Below, piece by piece: positions 9,132-18,896 of a stretch of 39,207 nucleotides of DNA; the stretch's first letter is position 1; every line of letters begins with the position of its first letter. Origin of the DNA: Candidatus Blautia stercoripullorum (GTDB lineage: Bacteria; Bacillota; Clostridia; Lachnospirales; Lachnospiraceae); the NCBI GenBank assembly GCA_019120545.1, contig DWUX01000188.1, forward strand, positions 1 to 39,207, in the 5' to 3' direction. The position numbers and the translations under genes were made by a program. Below the pieces are notes generated by a model, which saw only the letters and a list, made by a program, of their open reading frames with translations, was not told where the DNA came from and ran no database searches.

Positions 9132-9683
9132 TTGGAATACGTGAATAATCAAAAGCAGGTCGAGAAACAGATCCTTGAACTGGTAAAAAAATATAATGTC
9201 TTATACAAGAAACAGCTCTATGAGTTTTTTGCTGTAGACGGTCGGGAAAAATTTGTAGGGAAAGCGCTGCATTCTCTATTAAAGGATCGGTTTCTTTATC
9301 TTAATGATGTAACACAGATGGTGTATCAGCATGAAAAAGCCTATGAGTTCAGAGAAAAAGGCACACTTATGGCTTTTTGGGTATTGATATCCTTGATGAA
9401 ACAAAAGAAAATAGAGAACCACTTTTTGTCTTCCAGAGAGGAATATCCGGTCCGGATTATTTTTGTGGGAGATGCGGAAATCTATGATATTTTATATGTT
9501 TCTGAGGAAGAAATCCAACTGGTAAATAACCTTTTTTCAAGAAAGAGAATTGAGGGATGCCAGCATGTTGTGATAGTGGAAGATAAACATGAGATTCCGC
9601 AGCTTCAAATTCCTGATGCAATTGGATTTTGCACAGTTTCAGAAGAAGATGGAGGAGTTGAGTATTATCGCAGAGACGAATGA
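9132..9683 (+). CDS. DUF5697-like ICE/plasmid protein
   Basis: Co-oriented ORF; TTG start after AAAGGAG; family resemblance by eye. Confidence 0.5.
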   Translation: MEYVNNQKQVEKQILELVKKYNVLYKKQLYEFFAVDGREKFVGKALHSLLKDRFLYLNDVTQMVYQHEKAYEFREKGTLMAFWVLISLMKQKKIENHFLSSREEYPVRIIFVGDAEIYDILYVSEEEIQLVNNLFSRKRIEGCQHVVIVEDKHEIPQLQIPDAIGFCTVSEEDGGVEYYRRDE

Positions 9684-10386
9684 AAAGGAGGTATTACAGA
9701 AACTAAAAAAACAGCTTGATGCAGGCCAAAAGGCGGCAGGACATGTGGAACAGATGCTGGCTGAATCCCGAAATCTACTGCTTGCATATTCCAGAAAAAC
9801 GGTAAATATTCATTACGAAAATCTAAGTGATATGATCGTGGAAGCTGCAAAAAGTTCAGAGGTTCTCACCGAAAAAATGAGGCGGTTAGTTTTAGAAATG
9901 ACGCTGGATACCAGAAAGTATGAGCGTTATAAATCGGATGTCGTATTGATCCATGGGATTGAACTGAACTATCAGGATGAAATTCTATGCATTTCACTTC
10001 CAGTATTGATCCCGCACAGAAAAGCTGAATATACAGACTATATTTACCGGCCCCTTTATACTGCATTTCAGCATTGGTGTATGCAGCAGGCGGAAAGTAA
10101 TCAAGTGATCCCGGAATACAAAAATTGCACCGTTTGTTTCTTTCATCTTTATGATAAAAATTTGCCGTTATATAGGGTACGTGACCATGACAATATGGAG
10201 GAAAAACATGTCCTTGATGTAATAGCAAATTTCTTTTTGACATCGGACAGCGGTTACTACACCAGCACCTATCATGAGACTCGGATGGAAGAAAAAGACA
10301 GGACAGTCATTTATTTGATACCAGCGGATCTTTTTCCTGCCTGGCTGCAGGAAAAAAGGGGACAAATGATATCGAATTTTTTATAG
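9649..10386 (+). CDS. DUF6100-like ICE/plasmid protein
   Basis: Co-oriented ORF overlapping the previous gene; start codon uncertain. Confidence 0.5.
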   Translation: MEELSIIAETNEKEVLQKLKKQLDAGQKAAGHVEQMLAESRNLLLAYSRKTVNIHYENLSDMIVEAAKSSEVLTEKMRRLVLEMTLDTRKYERYKSDVVLIHGIELNYQDEILCISLPVLIPHRKAEYTDYIYRPLYTAFQHWCMQQAESNQVIPEYKNCTVCFFHLYDKNLPLYRVRDHDNMEEKHVLDVIANFFLTSDSGYYTSTYHETRMEEKDRTVIYLIPADLFPAWLQEKRGQMISNFL

Positions 10387-10405
10387 GTAGAGCAACTGCT
10401 TTTTT

Positions 10406-10498
10406 CGATATCTGAAATCGGACGAAATGTCCGGAAAATCAAGGGGTTAAAAAAGGATTCCTGCACGGAATCTACCCAAGTATGGAAAAGGTAGGGTA
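10406..10498. repeat. Cluster of short hairpins in the intergenic gap (candidate regulatory or origin region)
   Basis: CGAT/ATCG, CGGAC-GAAAT-GTCCG, GATTCC-TGCAC-GGAATC, CTACC..GGTAG. Confidence 0.55.
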
Positions 10499-10503
10499 CG
10501 TAT

Positions 10504-11601
10504 ATGAGCAGACATTCCGCAGGGGAAAAGATAGAAAGAAAAAGGGATATACTCCTAAAAATAATCGCTATTTCAGGAGAACTGCCGTCATATTTGATAA
10601 GTATGATTATTGGTTCTTCATCCTATGCAGCCAGCCTGGTCACTACGTTGAAGAAGGAAGGATATATTCACGTTCGATCAAAGGATGGCCTTAGAGGATA
10701 TATTTTAAGTAGAAAAGGAAAAACGTATTTGTTAAGTCATTATGAGGCGGATATGCGGGACTATTTAACGGGAGCAAGAGAGACAAATCACATCAAATCG
10801 GAGAAAGAAAAAAGGCTCCGGCTTCATCGTATGAGTCTTGCATGGACGCATTTTTTTATGCAAGAGTGTTACATATTTCCATCCCAAAAACCTAAGATTT
10901 TCAGCGAATCCTTTTTTATAAAACAAGAAACGGGAACCTATTACGGTAGCCAGGAGCTAAAGGAGGGAACAGACAAGATAAAAGCCTCCAGAGCCTGCGG
11001 CCTGTTTCTGAAAAATGGAGAAGCTTTTGTGGTATATCAGACCATGGAGAATCTATTAAAATGGGCGAAAAAAACAGAGTATGCTATGCGTGCATGGGTG
11101 GAAGGAAAGGCACTTAGGCATAACCTGTCGTGGGGAAGCGATGCGATGTTTTTAGGAAATTCCATGGCGTTCCTACTCCAGATCCTAAAAAGTACGGGAG
11201 GGCTAAAGAACCAATTGTTTCAAGTGGATGATACCTATGAACATTACTATTATGTACCGTGCTTGGCCATCTTTTCTGTCATACAGACGGATCTAATCGT
11301 AGATGGTAAAACGACGAAATATTTTGAAAAGTTTTTATATACCATGCTGGACGATATCGAAACTCAGGGTTTCTCTGTCCATGCAGGATATATAAAACAG
11401 CAGCGGGTCTATTTCTGTTACGAAATGGAACTAAAGCATTTGATTCAGGTCAAAATGGAGTTGGAGAGGAGAGGGAATGGGGTTGTGGTCTGTCTGGATT
11501 ATCAAGCGGAGACCTTAAAAGAATATTTTGGAGAGGAGGTGGAGATGATGGTTCTTGTTTGCCAGAAGGTAAAACAGTATCTGGACATGCAGAGATCGTA
11601 G
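10504..11601 (+). CDS. Replication-relaxation / MobC-like winged-helix protein
   Basis: N-terminal wHTH-like segment (LKIIAISGELPSYLISMIIGSSSYAASLVTTLKKEGYI); basic protein. Confidence 0.5.
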   Translation: MSRHSAGEKIERKRDILLKIIAISGELPSYLISMIIGSSSYAASLVTTLKKEGYIHVRSKDGLRGYILSRKGKTYLLSHYEADMRDYLTGARETNHIKSEKEKRLRLHRMSLAWTHFFMQECYIFPSQKPKIFSESFFIKQETGTYYGSQELKEGTDKIKASRACGLFLKNGEAFVVYQTMENLLKWAKKTEYAMRAWVEGKALRHNLSWGSDAMFLGNSMAFLLQILKSTGGLKNQLFQVDDTYEHYYYVPCLAIFSVIQTDLIVDGKTTKYFEKFLYTMLDDIETQGFSVHAGYIKQQRVYFCYEMELKHLIQVKMELERRGNGVVVCLDYQAETLKEYFGEEVEMMVLVCQKVKQYLDMQRS

Positions 11602-11644
11602 ATGCATATCCTTCGGGAACGCACTACAGGAGGTGGCGTAAGCC

Positions 11645-12649
11645 ATGCAGAGCCAATTTCATACCGGAAGCCTGACCGTGGATCAGATGAGCAGGCTTCA
11701 TATTTCAGGTAATATCATTCCGGTAACCTGGTTTAAGACAATCAGGAAAGCAACGGGAAAACCGAATCTGAATGCAATTATTATCCTTGCGGATATTGTG
11801 TATTGGTATCGTCCTGTAGAAATCCGTGATGAATTGACTGGTGAACTGATTGGACTAAGAAAAAAATTTCATTCGGATATTTTGCAGCGAAGCTATCAGC
11901 AGATTGCAGATCAGTTTGGTATTACGAAAAGAGATGCGACCAATGCGGTAGTAGAACTGGAAAAGCTGGGTGTAGTGAAACGGATTTTTCGAACTTTGCG
12001 GCTGGGCGGGCAACAGATTCCCAATGTGTTGTTCCTGGATTTGAATGTGAAAGTATTAGAACATCTTACTTATCCGGACGGAGAAAACAGAGGGTATCCC
12101 TCAAATCGGGGACACCCCTCCCCGAAATCAGCGGCAGGTACTACTGAAATCAGTCAGAGTGCTTCTCCGTTTTGGGAGGGAGGATACTCGCAAATGGGAG
12201 AGACAAATACAGAGAATACAAAGAGAGATTTCTCAAAGATTCCTTCTTCAGATTCCTATGCGAAGATAGAGGAACAGATAAAGATCCAGATCTCCTATGA
12301 TGTTTTAAAACACGATTATCCATTTGATAACAAGATTGATGAGATTTTAGGAATCCTGTTAGATGTGATGACAAGCTCCGCAGAAACAATCCGTGTGAAC
12401 CGGGAAGAGAAGCCGGCCGAAATTGTAAAGGCGCAATTTGGAAAGTTGACCATGGAGCATATCCAGTTTGTGCTTAGCTGTATGGAGAAGAACACAGCCA
12501 AGGTAACAAATATCCGGTCATTGTATATCACAGCACTTTATAATTCGGTAAATACCATTTCCAGTTATTATAGCAGCCTTTATAACTACCATATGGCAAC
12601 TGGGCTGCTTGAAAGAAGAGAGGAGGAAAAGAACGAGAAAAATTCTTGA
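11645..12649 (+). CDS. Replication-initiator-like wHTH protein with DUF6017-like C-terminus
   Basis: SYQQIADQFGITKRDATNAVVELEKLGVVKR (HTH); C-terminal DYPFDNKIDEILGILLDVM...LYNYHMA; RBS AGGAGG. Confidence 0.65.
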   Translation: MQSQFHTGSLTVDQMSRLHISGNIIPVTWFKTIRKATGKPNLNAIIILADIVYWYRPVEIRDELTGELIGLRKKFHSDILQRSYQQIADQFGITKRDATNAVVELEKLGVVKRIFRTLRLGGQQIPNVLFLDLNVKVLEHLTYPDGENRGYPSNRGHPSPKSAAGTTEISQSASPFWEGGYSQMGETNTENTKRDFSKIPSSDSYAKIEEQIKIQISYDVLKHDYPFDNKIDEILGILLDVMTSSAETIRVNREEKPAEIVKAQFGKLTMEHIQFVLSCMEKNTAKVTNIRSLYITALYNSVNTISSYYSSLYNYHMATGLLERREEEKNEKNS

Positions 12650-14525
12650 TCACAAAGGGCTTATAAAAAAGCTCTTATTTGCCGGCCTGTTTGTAGTGCT
12701 TACGTTCTACTTTGGCGGTGTATTAGAACGCCTGATCCATGCAAAGGTGGAGATCAATCCACTGATTTGTATTCGGCAGGGAATCACAACTATACAAGGA
12801 CTGCAATGTTCTGCCTGTGCTTTTATAGCGATCCTTTTGATTGCTGCGGTAATTATCTGGAGAGGACACGGAAAGGAAGTCTTAGAAACCGATGAAGACC
12901 GGAATTTTGATTATTCCGTTAAAGGCACCTATGGTACTGCAGGTTATATGAAACATGATGAGGAGAAAGAGATCCTGAATCTTGATAAAAAACTGGATGA
13001 TGTAAAAGGAATTGTTTTCGGGAAGGACCTGGAAACAGGAGAATATGTAAGCCTTCCGGTAGACTCCAGACTCAATAGGAACCTCGCCGTATGTGGCAGC
13101 CAGGGAAGCATGAAATCCAGAGCTTTTGCCCGAAATATGGCTCTCCAGTGCGTAAGGCGTGGCGAATCCATGTTCATTTCAGATCCCAAAAGTGAACTCT
13201 ATGAAGATCTGGCGGCATACTTTAAAGAGCAGGGCTATGTTGTAAAACAGTTTAACCTGATTGAGCTTTCCCACAGTAATGCGTGGGACTGCCTTGCGGA
13301 AATCGACGATGGAAGTATGATCGATGTTTTCGTGGATGTTGTGATCCGAAATACGACAGATAAATTTGACCATTTTTACGATAATGTGGAAATGGATCTT
13401 TTAAAAGCGCTATGCCTGTATGTATATGAGGAATATCCGGAGGGGAAAAAGACGTTCCCGGAAGCGTATAAGCTGCTGTTAAATAAATCTGTTGAAATGC
13501 TGGACAGTATTTTTGAAAGGCTTCCTACCAACCATCCGGCCAGAGGACCGTATCAGTTGTTTAGTAAAGCGGAAAAGGTAAAGGGAAATGCAGTGTTAGG
13601 ACTTGGGACACGCCTGCAGATCATGCAGAATAAACTGGTTCAGCAGATCACAAGTAATAAAGATATCGACCTGACACTTCCCGGAAAACAGAAATGCGCT
13701 TATTTTTGTATTACTTCCGATCAGGATTCTACCTTTGATGTGCTGGCAACGTTGTTTACCTCTTTTCTTTGTATTAAGCTGGTACGGTTTGCAGACCGTA
13801 CCGAGGAACGGAAACTCCCAGTAGGGATGAGCTTTATATTGGATGAATTTCCCAATATTGGTGTGATCCCTGATTTTAAGAAAAAACTTGCGACAGCCAG
13901 AAGCAGGGGGATCGGGATGAGCATTATTTTTCAGAATATCCCACAGATGATGAACCGTTATCCGGAAGGGCAGTGGGAAGAAATCATCGGTGGTTGTGAT
14001 ATGTCCCTGTTCTTAGGTTGTAACGATATGACAACGGCTACCTACTATAGCTCCCGTTCCGGGGAAGCAACTGTTTCGGTTGCATCCTGCAGAAAAAGTT
14101 ATTATACTATACGAATGACGGATTACGTACCGGAGTATTCAGAAACATCCTCTGTAGGAAAACGGATGCTGCTTTTGCCGGATGAAGTCCTGCGGTTTCC
14201 CTTAGATGAAATGCTTTTGATCATCCGGGGACAAAAGATACTCAAGCTTAAAAAGATGGATTATACAGAACATCCGGATTCGAAATACCTAAAGCTGGAA
14301 AAAACGGAAGATTTTATTCCACAGTGGTATCAAAAGCTGGAAAAAGAGAAGCTTTCATTGGAAGAAGCGGATCCGGAACAGGAGCGTATCAGAAGAGCGC
14401 AGGCGGAAGAAGAAAAACAGGAAGAAGAAATCCTGACCCTGGAGGAGGAACTTCCCAAAAAGAAACCGGGAAAGAAATCAGGGGAGCCGGCTTCCGTATT
14501 TAAGGTAGAGGATCTGTTTGGATAA
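12609..14525 (+). CDS. VirD4/TraG-family type IV coupling protein
   Basis: NLAVCGSQGSMKSRAF, MFISDPKSELYEDLAAYF, MSFILDEFPNIGVIPDFKKKLATARSRGIGM; exact start uncertain. Confidence 0.93.
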   Translation: MKEERRKRTRKILDHKGLIKKLLFAGLFVVLTFYFGGVLERLIHAKVEINPLICIRQGITTIQGLQCSACAFIAILLIAAVIIWRGHGKEVLETDEDRNFDYSVKGTYGTAGYMKHDEEKEILNLDKKLDDVKGIVFGKDLETGEYVSLPVDSRLNRNLAVCGSQGSMKSRAFARNMALQCVRRGESMFISDPKSELYEDLAAYFKEQGYVVKQFNLIELSHSNAWDCLAEIDDGSMIDVFVDVVIRNTTDKFDHFYDNVEMDLLKALCLYVYEEYPEGKKTFPEAYKLLLNKSVEMLDSIFERLPTNHPARGPYQLFSKAEKVKGNAVLGLGTRLQIMQNKLVQQITSNKDIDLTLPGKQKCAYFCITSDQDSTFDVLATLFTSFLCIKLVRFADRTEERKLPVGMSFILDEFPNIGVIPDFKKKLATARSRGIGMSIIFQNIPQMMNRYPEGQWEEIIGGCDMSLFLGCNDMTTATYYSSRSGEATVSVASCRKSYYTIRMTDYVPEYSETSSVGKRMLLLPDEVLRFPLDEMLLIIRGQKILKLKKMDYTEHPDSKYLKLEKTEDFIPQWYQKLEKEKLSLEEADPEQERIRRAQAEEEKQEEEILTLEEELPKKKPGKKSGEPASVFKVEDLFG

Positions 14526-14546
14526 AGAACAGGAGGCGTATGCGAT

Positions 14547-14861
14547 ATGGACATCAAAAATAATACACTCACCAGGCATACTTTCTGGGAACTGCTTTTG
14601 CAGGAATTTGGCATAGCGATCGGAGAGAAAGAATCCGATAAGATCGAATTAGCAGAATCCTGTATTGAGATCTATAACAGCATGGAAGCATTTTATGAAA
14701 AGACCGGCTGGGATAAGGACAATCCGGAACACAGCAGCCAGGAATATCTGGAGCAAAACCATATCTGCCGAGACATTCAGGGCAAGATCTGGTATTTTTC
14801 GAGAATCCGCTGGGAGGAAGGTTTAAAGAGTCTTCTTGCGGAGAAAGGAACTTATGAGTAG
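14547..14861 (+). CDS. Small conserved-looking hypothetical protein
   Basis: RBS AGGAGG; co-oriented. Confidence 0.5.
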   Translation: MDIKNNTLTRHTFWELLLQEFGIAIGEKESDKIELAESCIEIYNSMEAFYEKTGWDKDNPEHSSQEYLEQNHICRDIQGKIWYFSRIRWEEGLKSLLAEKGTYE

Positions 14862-14922
14862 GCAGCAGGTGGAACTGCTGCTTGGTTGAAGCTTACAATT
14901 TCATATGGAGCAAAGAAATACG

Positions 14923-14967
14923 GGCACAGGGAAACAGTCAAAAAGGCTGTTTTTTTGTGCCTTTTTT
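14923..14967 (+). terminator. Nested hairpin/terminator-like element before the S1 gene
   Basis: GGCACA-ggga-AACAGTC-aaaaa-GGCTGTT-T-TGTGCC then T6. Confidence 0.7.
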
Positions 14968-14980
14968 GAAAGGAGATTTT

Positions 14981-15934
14981 ATGGCAGAAGCAATGAAAAC
15001 TGAAGAAAAAGAAATGCCCAAGGCAGTCATGCCAGGGTCAGTTCTCACAATCGAAGTGGACTCAAGCATTGAGAGCAGTCAGGAAAAGGAAGAAGCCAGA
15101 TGGCACCAGCTCTTAAATGCCCAGAGGACACGAAAAATTTTAACCGGACCGCTTAGCGGCATTGAAAAACTGGAAAGCGGCTGGACGGTGGCCGTGACTT
15201 ATTTCAACGGATACCGGATCATTATCCCCATGTCCGAAATGATGATCAATTTAAAGGGCGATGGTCGGGAGAATGCGGATACCTTAAACCGTCAGGTCAG
15301 GATTGCCAATAATATGCTGGGCGCTGATATTGATTTTATCATCAAAGATCTGGATGAGGCGTCCAGAAGTGTGGTGGCTTCCCGCAAGGATGCAATGCTC
15401 AGGAAGCGTCAGATTTTTTACTTTACTGATAATGAAGAGGAACAGCCCATGATCTATCCTGGAAGGATCGTAGAAGCAAGGGTCATTGCCGTCGCACCGA
15501 AAGCGGTCCGTCTGGAAGTATTCGGGGTAGAATGCTCAGTCCGGGCAAGGGATATGGCATGGGAATGGATGCCGGATGCTACAGAAAAATTTCAGGTGGG
15601 AGATCTGGTACTGGTCTGCGTGAATAAAGTGGAGGCTCCGGATGTTGAGAATGTGACTGTCATGGCGGATGCAAAAGGCGCAACGGAGAACACCAACAAA
15701 GACAACCTGAAAAAATGCCATCGGCAGGGGAAATATTCCGGTATCATTACCGATGTTTATAAAGGAACTTACTTTATCCGTCTGGATCTTGGTGTCAATG
15801 CAATTGCCCACGAGTGCAACATGACAAATCTGCCGGGAAAATGGGACCGGATCGGATTTGTCGTTACCCGGATCAATGAGACATCAGAAGTGGCAGAGGG
15901 GATCATTACGAGGATGATCAAGCGCCATGAATAA
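14981..15934 (+). CDS. S1 RNA-binding domain protein (probably two S1-like domains)
   Basis: YPGRIVEARVIAVAPKAVRLEVFGVECSVRARDM and KYSGIITDVYKGTYFIRLDLGVNAIAHE; ATG after AAAGGAGATTTT. Confidence 0.75.
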   Translation: MAEAMKTEEKEMPKAVMPGSVLTIEVDSSIESSQEKEEARWHQLLNAQRTRKILTGPLSGIEKLESGWTVAVTYFNGYRIIIPMSEMMINLKGDGRENADTLNRQVRIANNMLGADIDFIIKDLDEASRSVVASRKDAMLRKRQIFYFTDNEEEQPMIYPGRIVEARVIAVAPKAVRLEVFGVECSVRARDMAWEWMPDATEKFQVGDLVLVCVNKVEAPDVENVTVMADAKGATENTNKDNLKKCHRQGKYSGIITDVYKGTYFIRLDLGVNAIAHECNMTNLPGKWDRIGFVVTRINETSEVAEGIITRMIKRHE

Positions 15935-16023
15935 AGTTTATAAAAATTTTAGAAAATTGCCTTGAAATACAATGCCCAGTTTTTTTATCATGCACCATAC
16001 ATAGAGAAAGGGGGAATATCCGC

Positions 16024-16511
16024 ATGAAGAAACGGAAGAAGCAAACGGAAGTTTTCTGCCCTTATTGTGGGAGAAGAGCTGTCCTTCGACCAATCACTTA
16101 TGTTGTTGGTGAAAACCGGAGAATCTTTGACCCTGACCAAAAGGTTTATGTATGCAGTGCATATCCGGCGTGCAATGCCTATGTGGCAGCCAGCAAAAAA
16201 ATTTGAAGCCGCTTGGGAGCCTGGCAGACGGAGAATTGAGAAACTTACGGATCCAGGCTCACCGGGCGCTTCGGGGACTCTGGCAAAACGGCTATCTATC
16301 TGAAAAGGATGCGTACCACTGGTTAAGTGGGAAACTGGGGCTTCCTGAGAAGGATACCCATATCGCAAAATTCAGCCACTACTGGTGTGAGGAAACGATC
16401 CGTTGCTGTGAAGCATACATAGAAGAACGCAGGGAACTGGAGCAGAAGGGCAGGAAGATGACAAAGAGCAGAAAGGAAGGAAGCCATGATACTAAGGGCA
16501 ACAGAACGTGA
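16024..16511 (+). pseudogene. DUF3268-like zinc-finger protein interrupted by a frameshift at an A7 run (pseudogene, sequencing indel or recoded gene)
   Basis: Frame 1 (16024-16206) CPYCGRRAVLRP...YVCSAYPACNAYVAAS; continuation in the -1 frame NLKPLGSLADGELRNLRIQAHRALRGLWQNGYLSEKDAYHWLSGKLGLPEKDTHIAKF to 16511. Confidence 0.7.
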
Positions 16512-17139
16512 CATGTATAAGCTGATGGATTACAAGGAAACATGCCTCATACGGGCGGGTATCTGCATGGGAGGGGCCTGCATTTGCACTGTGCTGATGG
16601 CCTGCATAGGAGTTTCCTGGGAACCTCTTTATCTTGTGGTCCTGCTTTCTGGTACAGCAATTTGCCTGTTCCGGGAAGCAATCGAAGCGAATGACCGGAT
16701 CATGCAGACCAAGGATTGCTATATGGAACTGGAAAGCGACTGTCTTGTGGTCAGACAGCCTCAGAAAAAGGAACATTATGAAGCCTGCAGGATCTTTTTT
16801 GACGAGATAGAAAAGGTCGTCGAAGGCAGCCAGGCTGGCGAAGCAGAATTTTATGTGGTGATCCGCAGGATGAAGGACAGAGATCGGAAGAGTTTTATCC
16901 TTCTGGATGATACGGAAAAAGAGACGCGGATCTTTCAGGTCCGTTCCTTTGGGTATAAGAAAGAGGATTTCCAAAAGCTTTACCGGAAACTCCGATGGGA
17001 GGTTCCGGGCCGCGTCCGGATTTTCGGGACACGGAAGCAGACTGCCTGGTTCCGAAAGAAACCGGGAAAGGGCTGGAAACTGTTTTTGACAGCAGTTTGT
17101 CTGTATGGGATTCCGAAAGCCTTTCTGCTTCTTATATGA
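16486..17139 (+). CDS. Membrane protein with PH/YcxB-like cytosolic region, unknown function
   Basis: Two TM helices near the N-terminus; ATG after AAGGAAG. Confidence 0.55.
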   Translation: MILRATERDMYKLMDYKETCLIRAGICMGGACICTVLMACIGVSWEPLYLVVLLSGTAICLFREAIEANDRIMQTKDCYMELESDCLVVRQPQKKEHYEACRIFFDEIEKVVEGSQAGEAEFYVVIRRMKDRDRKSFILLDDTEKETRIFQVRSFGYKKEDFQKLYRKLRWEVPGRVRIFGTRKQTAWFRKKPGKGWKLFLTAVCLYGIPKAFLLLI

Positions 17140-17150
17140 AGGAGAAAGAT

Positions 17151-17792
17151 ATGGGAGAGTTTTATACAGCGATTGGAGTCAAGCAGGAATCCGGCCCTTT
17201 TTGTGTAATCAAGCAGGGGGAACGGGTATTCTTAGCCCGGACAGAACAGCTTCTTTGGACGACTTTGCAGGGGCAGTTTCTTGAAAAAGATGAAATCTAT
17301 CCTGAAATATGTTCAGAGAAAGCAGGAAGTTGTGCGAAAAAGGCAGGTGAAGAAGAGGTTTCCTACTGTCTGAGAAGATTAACAAACCGGAGGCTGGTTG
17401 TAAAAGTTATGGCAAATGGTGCAGAGGATGCACAGAAAATGCTCCTGAAGAGTTCCGTAGTGGTTCCTGCGGCACCAGTTTTTGAGATAGCCGCTTCTGC
17501 TTTCTTTCGAAGGGCGTTTGGTGAGCCGGGAACAGTATCTTCCCATGACAAACTCTGGCGGAAACAGTGGGAGCAAAGAGAGCGGTCTGTATTAAAGATG
17601 CTGGGGATCTTTGGGGATGTATCAAAGTACCTGGAGGCCATAGAAGGTTCGCAGGAAGCGCTGCCAAAACGTCTTTTAAAATACTGGGATGTGCTTGAGA
17701 TGTATGACAGAGAATCTTTCCTTCGGACGCTTTGCCGGCTGCATGAGCAGAAAATGATTGGGATTTTAACAGTACAGGAAAAAGAGGTGTAA
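17151..17792 (+). CDS. Hypothetical protein
   Basis: ATG after AAGGAGAAAGAT; co-oriented. Confidence 0.55.
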   Translation: MGEFYTAIGVKQESGPFCVIKQGERVFLARTEQLLWTTLQGQFLEKDEIYPEICSEKAGSCAKKAGEEEVSYCLRRLTNRRLVVKVMANGAEDAQKMLLKSSVVVPAAPVFEIAASAFFRRAFGEPGTVSSHDKLWRKQWEQRERSVLKMLGIFGDVSKYLEAIEGSQEALPKRLLKYWDVLEMYDRESFLRTLCRLHEQKMIGILTVQEKEV

Positions 17793-17793
17793 G

Positions 17794-18324
17794 ATGAAGA
17801 AATTAAGAAGATTACTGTTGAAGATAAAGGCAGACAGGCTATTAAAGGCTGCAGACCGTCTGGCTGCAAGCATGGAAGAGTTTCCATATGTTTTCAAGGA
17901 CAGGATGCTGAAATTGTCACTCCTGTCCTTTTTTCTTGGGGCTGTAGGGACTTATGCAGGGATCCTGATCGGGGAAAGAAACTTTATCCTGTTCTCATGG
18001 GTGCTTTGCGGGATCAATCTCTATCAGGCTGCCAGACTATACCGGATTGCAAAGCAGAAAAAATATGAAGTGATAGAAGGGCGTGTGTCTCAGATCAGAG
18101 GGAAACATGGGATTGGCAGGACCTGCAGAGTTTTTATCCAGACAGAAGAGGGAGAAACGAAAGAATTTGTCTTGGAGAAGGGAAGCCCTTTACAAGCCGG
18201 GAAATACTATCGGTTTTACTTTGACGAAAATCGCTGTCTCACTTCAGGGATCCGTTCTTTAGATGCCATGCTCAATGTGAATTCGTTTTACGGAGTGGAG
18301 GAAGTCAGCAGGGAAGAAGGCTAA
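17794..18324 (+). CDS. Two-TM membrane protein, unknown function
   Basis: LSLLSFFLGAVGTYAGILIG / FILFSWVLCGINLYQAARL. Confidence 0.5.
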   Translation: MKKLRRLLLKIKADRLLKAADRLAASMEEFPYVFKDRMLKLSLLSFFLGAVGTYAGILIGERNFILFSWVLCGINLYQAARLYRIAKQKKYEVIEGRVSQIRGKHGIGRTCRVFIQTEEGETKEFVLEKGSPLQAGKYYRFYFDENRCLTSGIRSLDAMLNVNSFYGVEEVSREEG

Positions 18325-18378
18325 GAAAGGTGTGGTTCAAATCCGCACCCTTCCCATCGTGTTGCCATACACGAAAAT
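18311..18378 (+). other. tRNA-like T-arm with closing GGGAAG/CTTCCC helix, followed by CGTGT-tgccat-ACACG hairpin, in the csp leader
   Basis: TGTGG-TTCAAAT-CCGCA is a 5-bp stem with 7-nt T-loop-like loop (18331-18347); flanked by GGGAAG (18311) and CTTCCC (18350). Confidence 0.5.
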
Positions 18379-18403
18379 AAAATAGAAAAGGAGAGATGAT
18401 TTT

Positions 18404-18649
18404 ATGGCAGACAGTAACAAAATGAAAGGAACCGTCAAATGGTTCAGCGCAAGAAGAGGATATGGTTTCATTACAGACGAGGATGGAATCGACTATTTTG
18501 TGCACTTTTCTGAGATCCAGTCAGAGGGCTTTAAAACCCTGCGGGGCGGGGAAAAGGTCCTGTTTTCTGTTTCTGAAGATGAGAAGGGCAGGAGCCTTGC
18601 GAAACAGGTTGTCCCTGCCGAGATGCCTGAGGAAACTAAGGAGGACTGA
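18404..18649 (+). CDS. Cold-shock domain (CspA-family) protein
   Basis: KGTVKWFSARRGYGFITDEDGIDYFVHFSEIQSEGFKTLRGGEKVLFSV. Confidence 0.93.
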   Translation: MADSNKMKGTVKWFSARRGYGFITDEDGIDYFVHFSEIQSEGFKTLRGGEKVLFSVSEDEKGRSLAKQVVPAEMPEETKED

Positions 18650-18755
18650 CAGGAGCGGGCGGCGGAAAGTTTACGCCGCCCCAAGCAACATTCTACAATA
18701 GTATAGGGAACATTCCCTGATATTCTAATAAATACAAAATATGTCACAAGTGAGA

Positions 18756-18784
18756 TTGACACATACAATATGTTGTGCTAATCT
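18756..18784 (+). promoter_or_regulatory. Sigma-A type promoter TTGACA-N17-TAATCT
   Basis: -35 18756-18761, 17-bp spacer, -10 18779-18784; TGTCA-N10-TGACA overlaps the -35. Confidence 0.7.
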
Positions 18785-18896
18785 TAAAATGACTTTTATT
18801 TTATGGGAAAATGAAATCGATATTTTCCTAAGTCACTTTTGTTCCGGGAATAGCCGGAAGAAAACTTTAACAATTGTTTATGATTGGAACAAATAG

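Noticed and set aside
18311-18356. Complete tRNA gene
   Set aside because: Only a T-arm-like stem-loop and a short closing helix; too short for D and anticodon arms.
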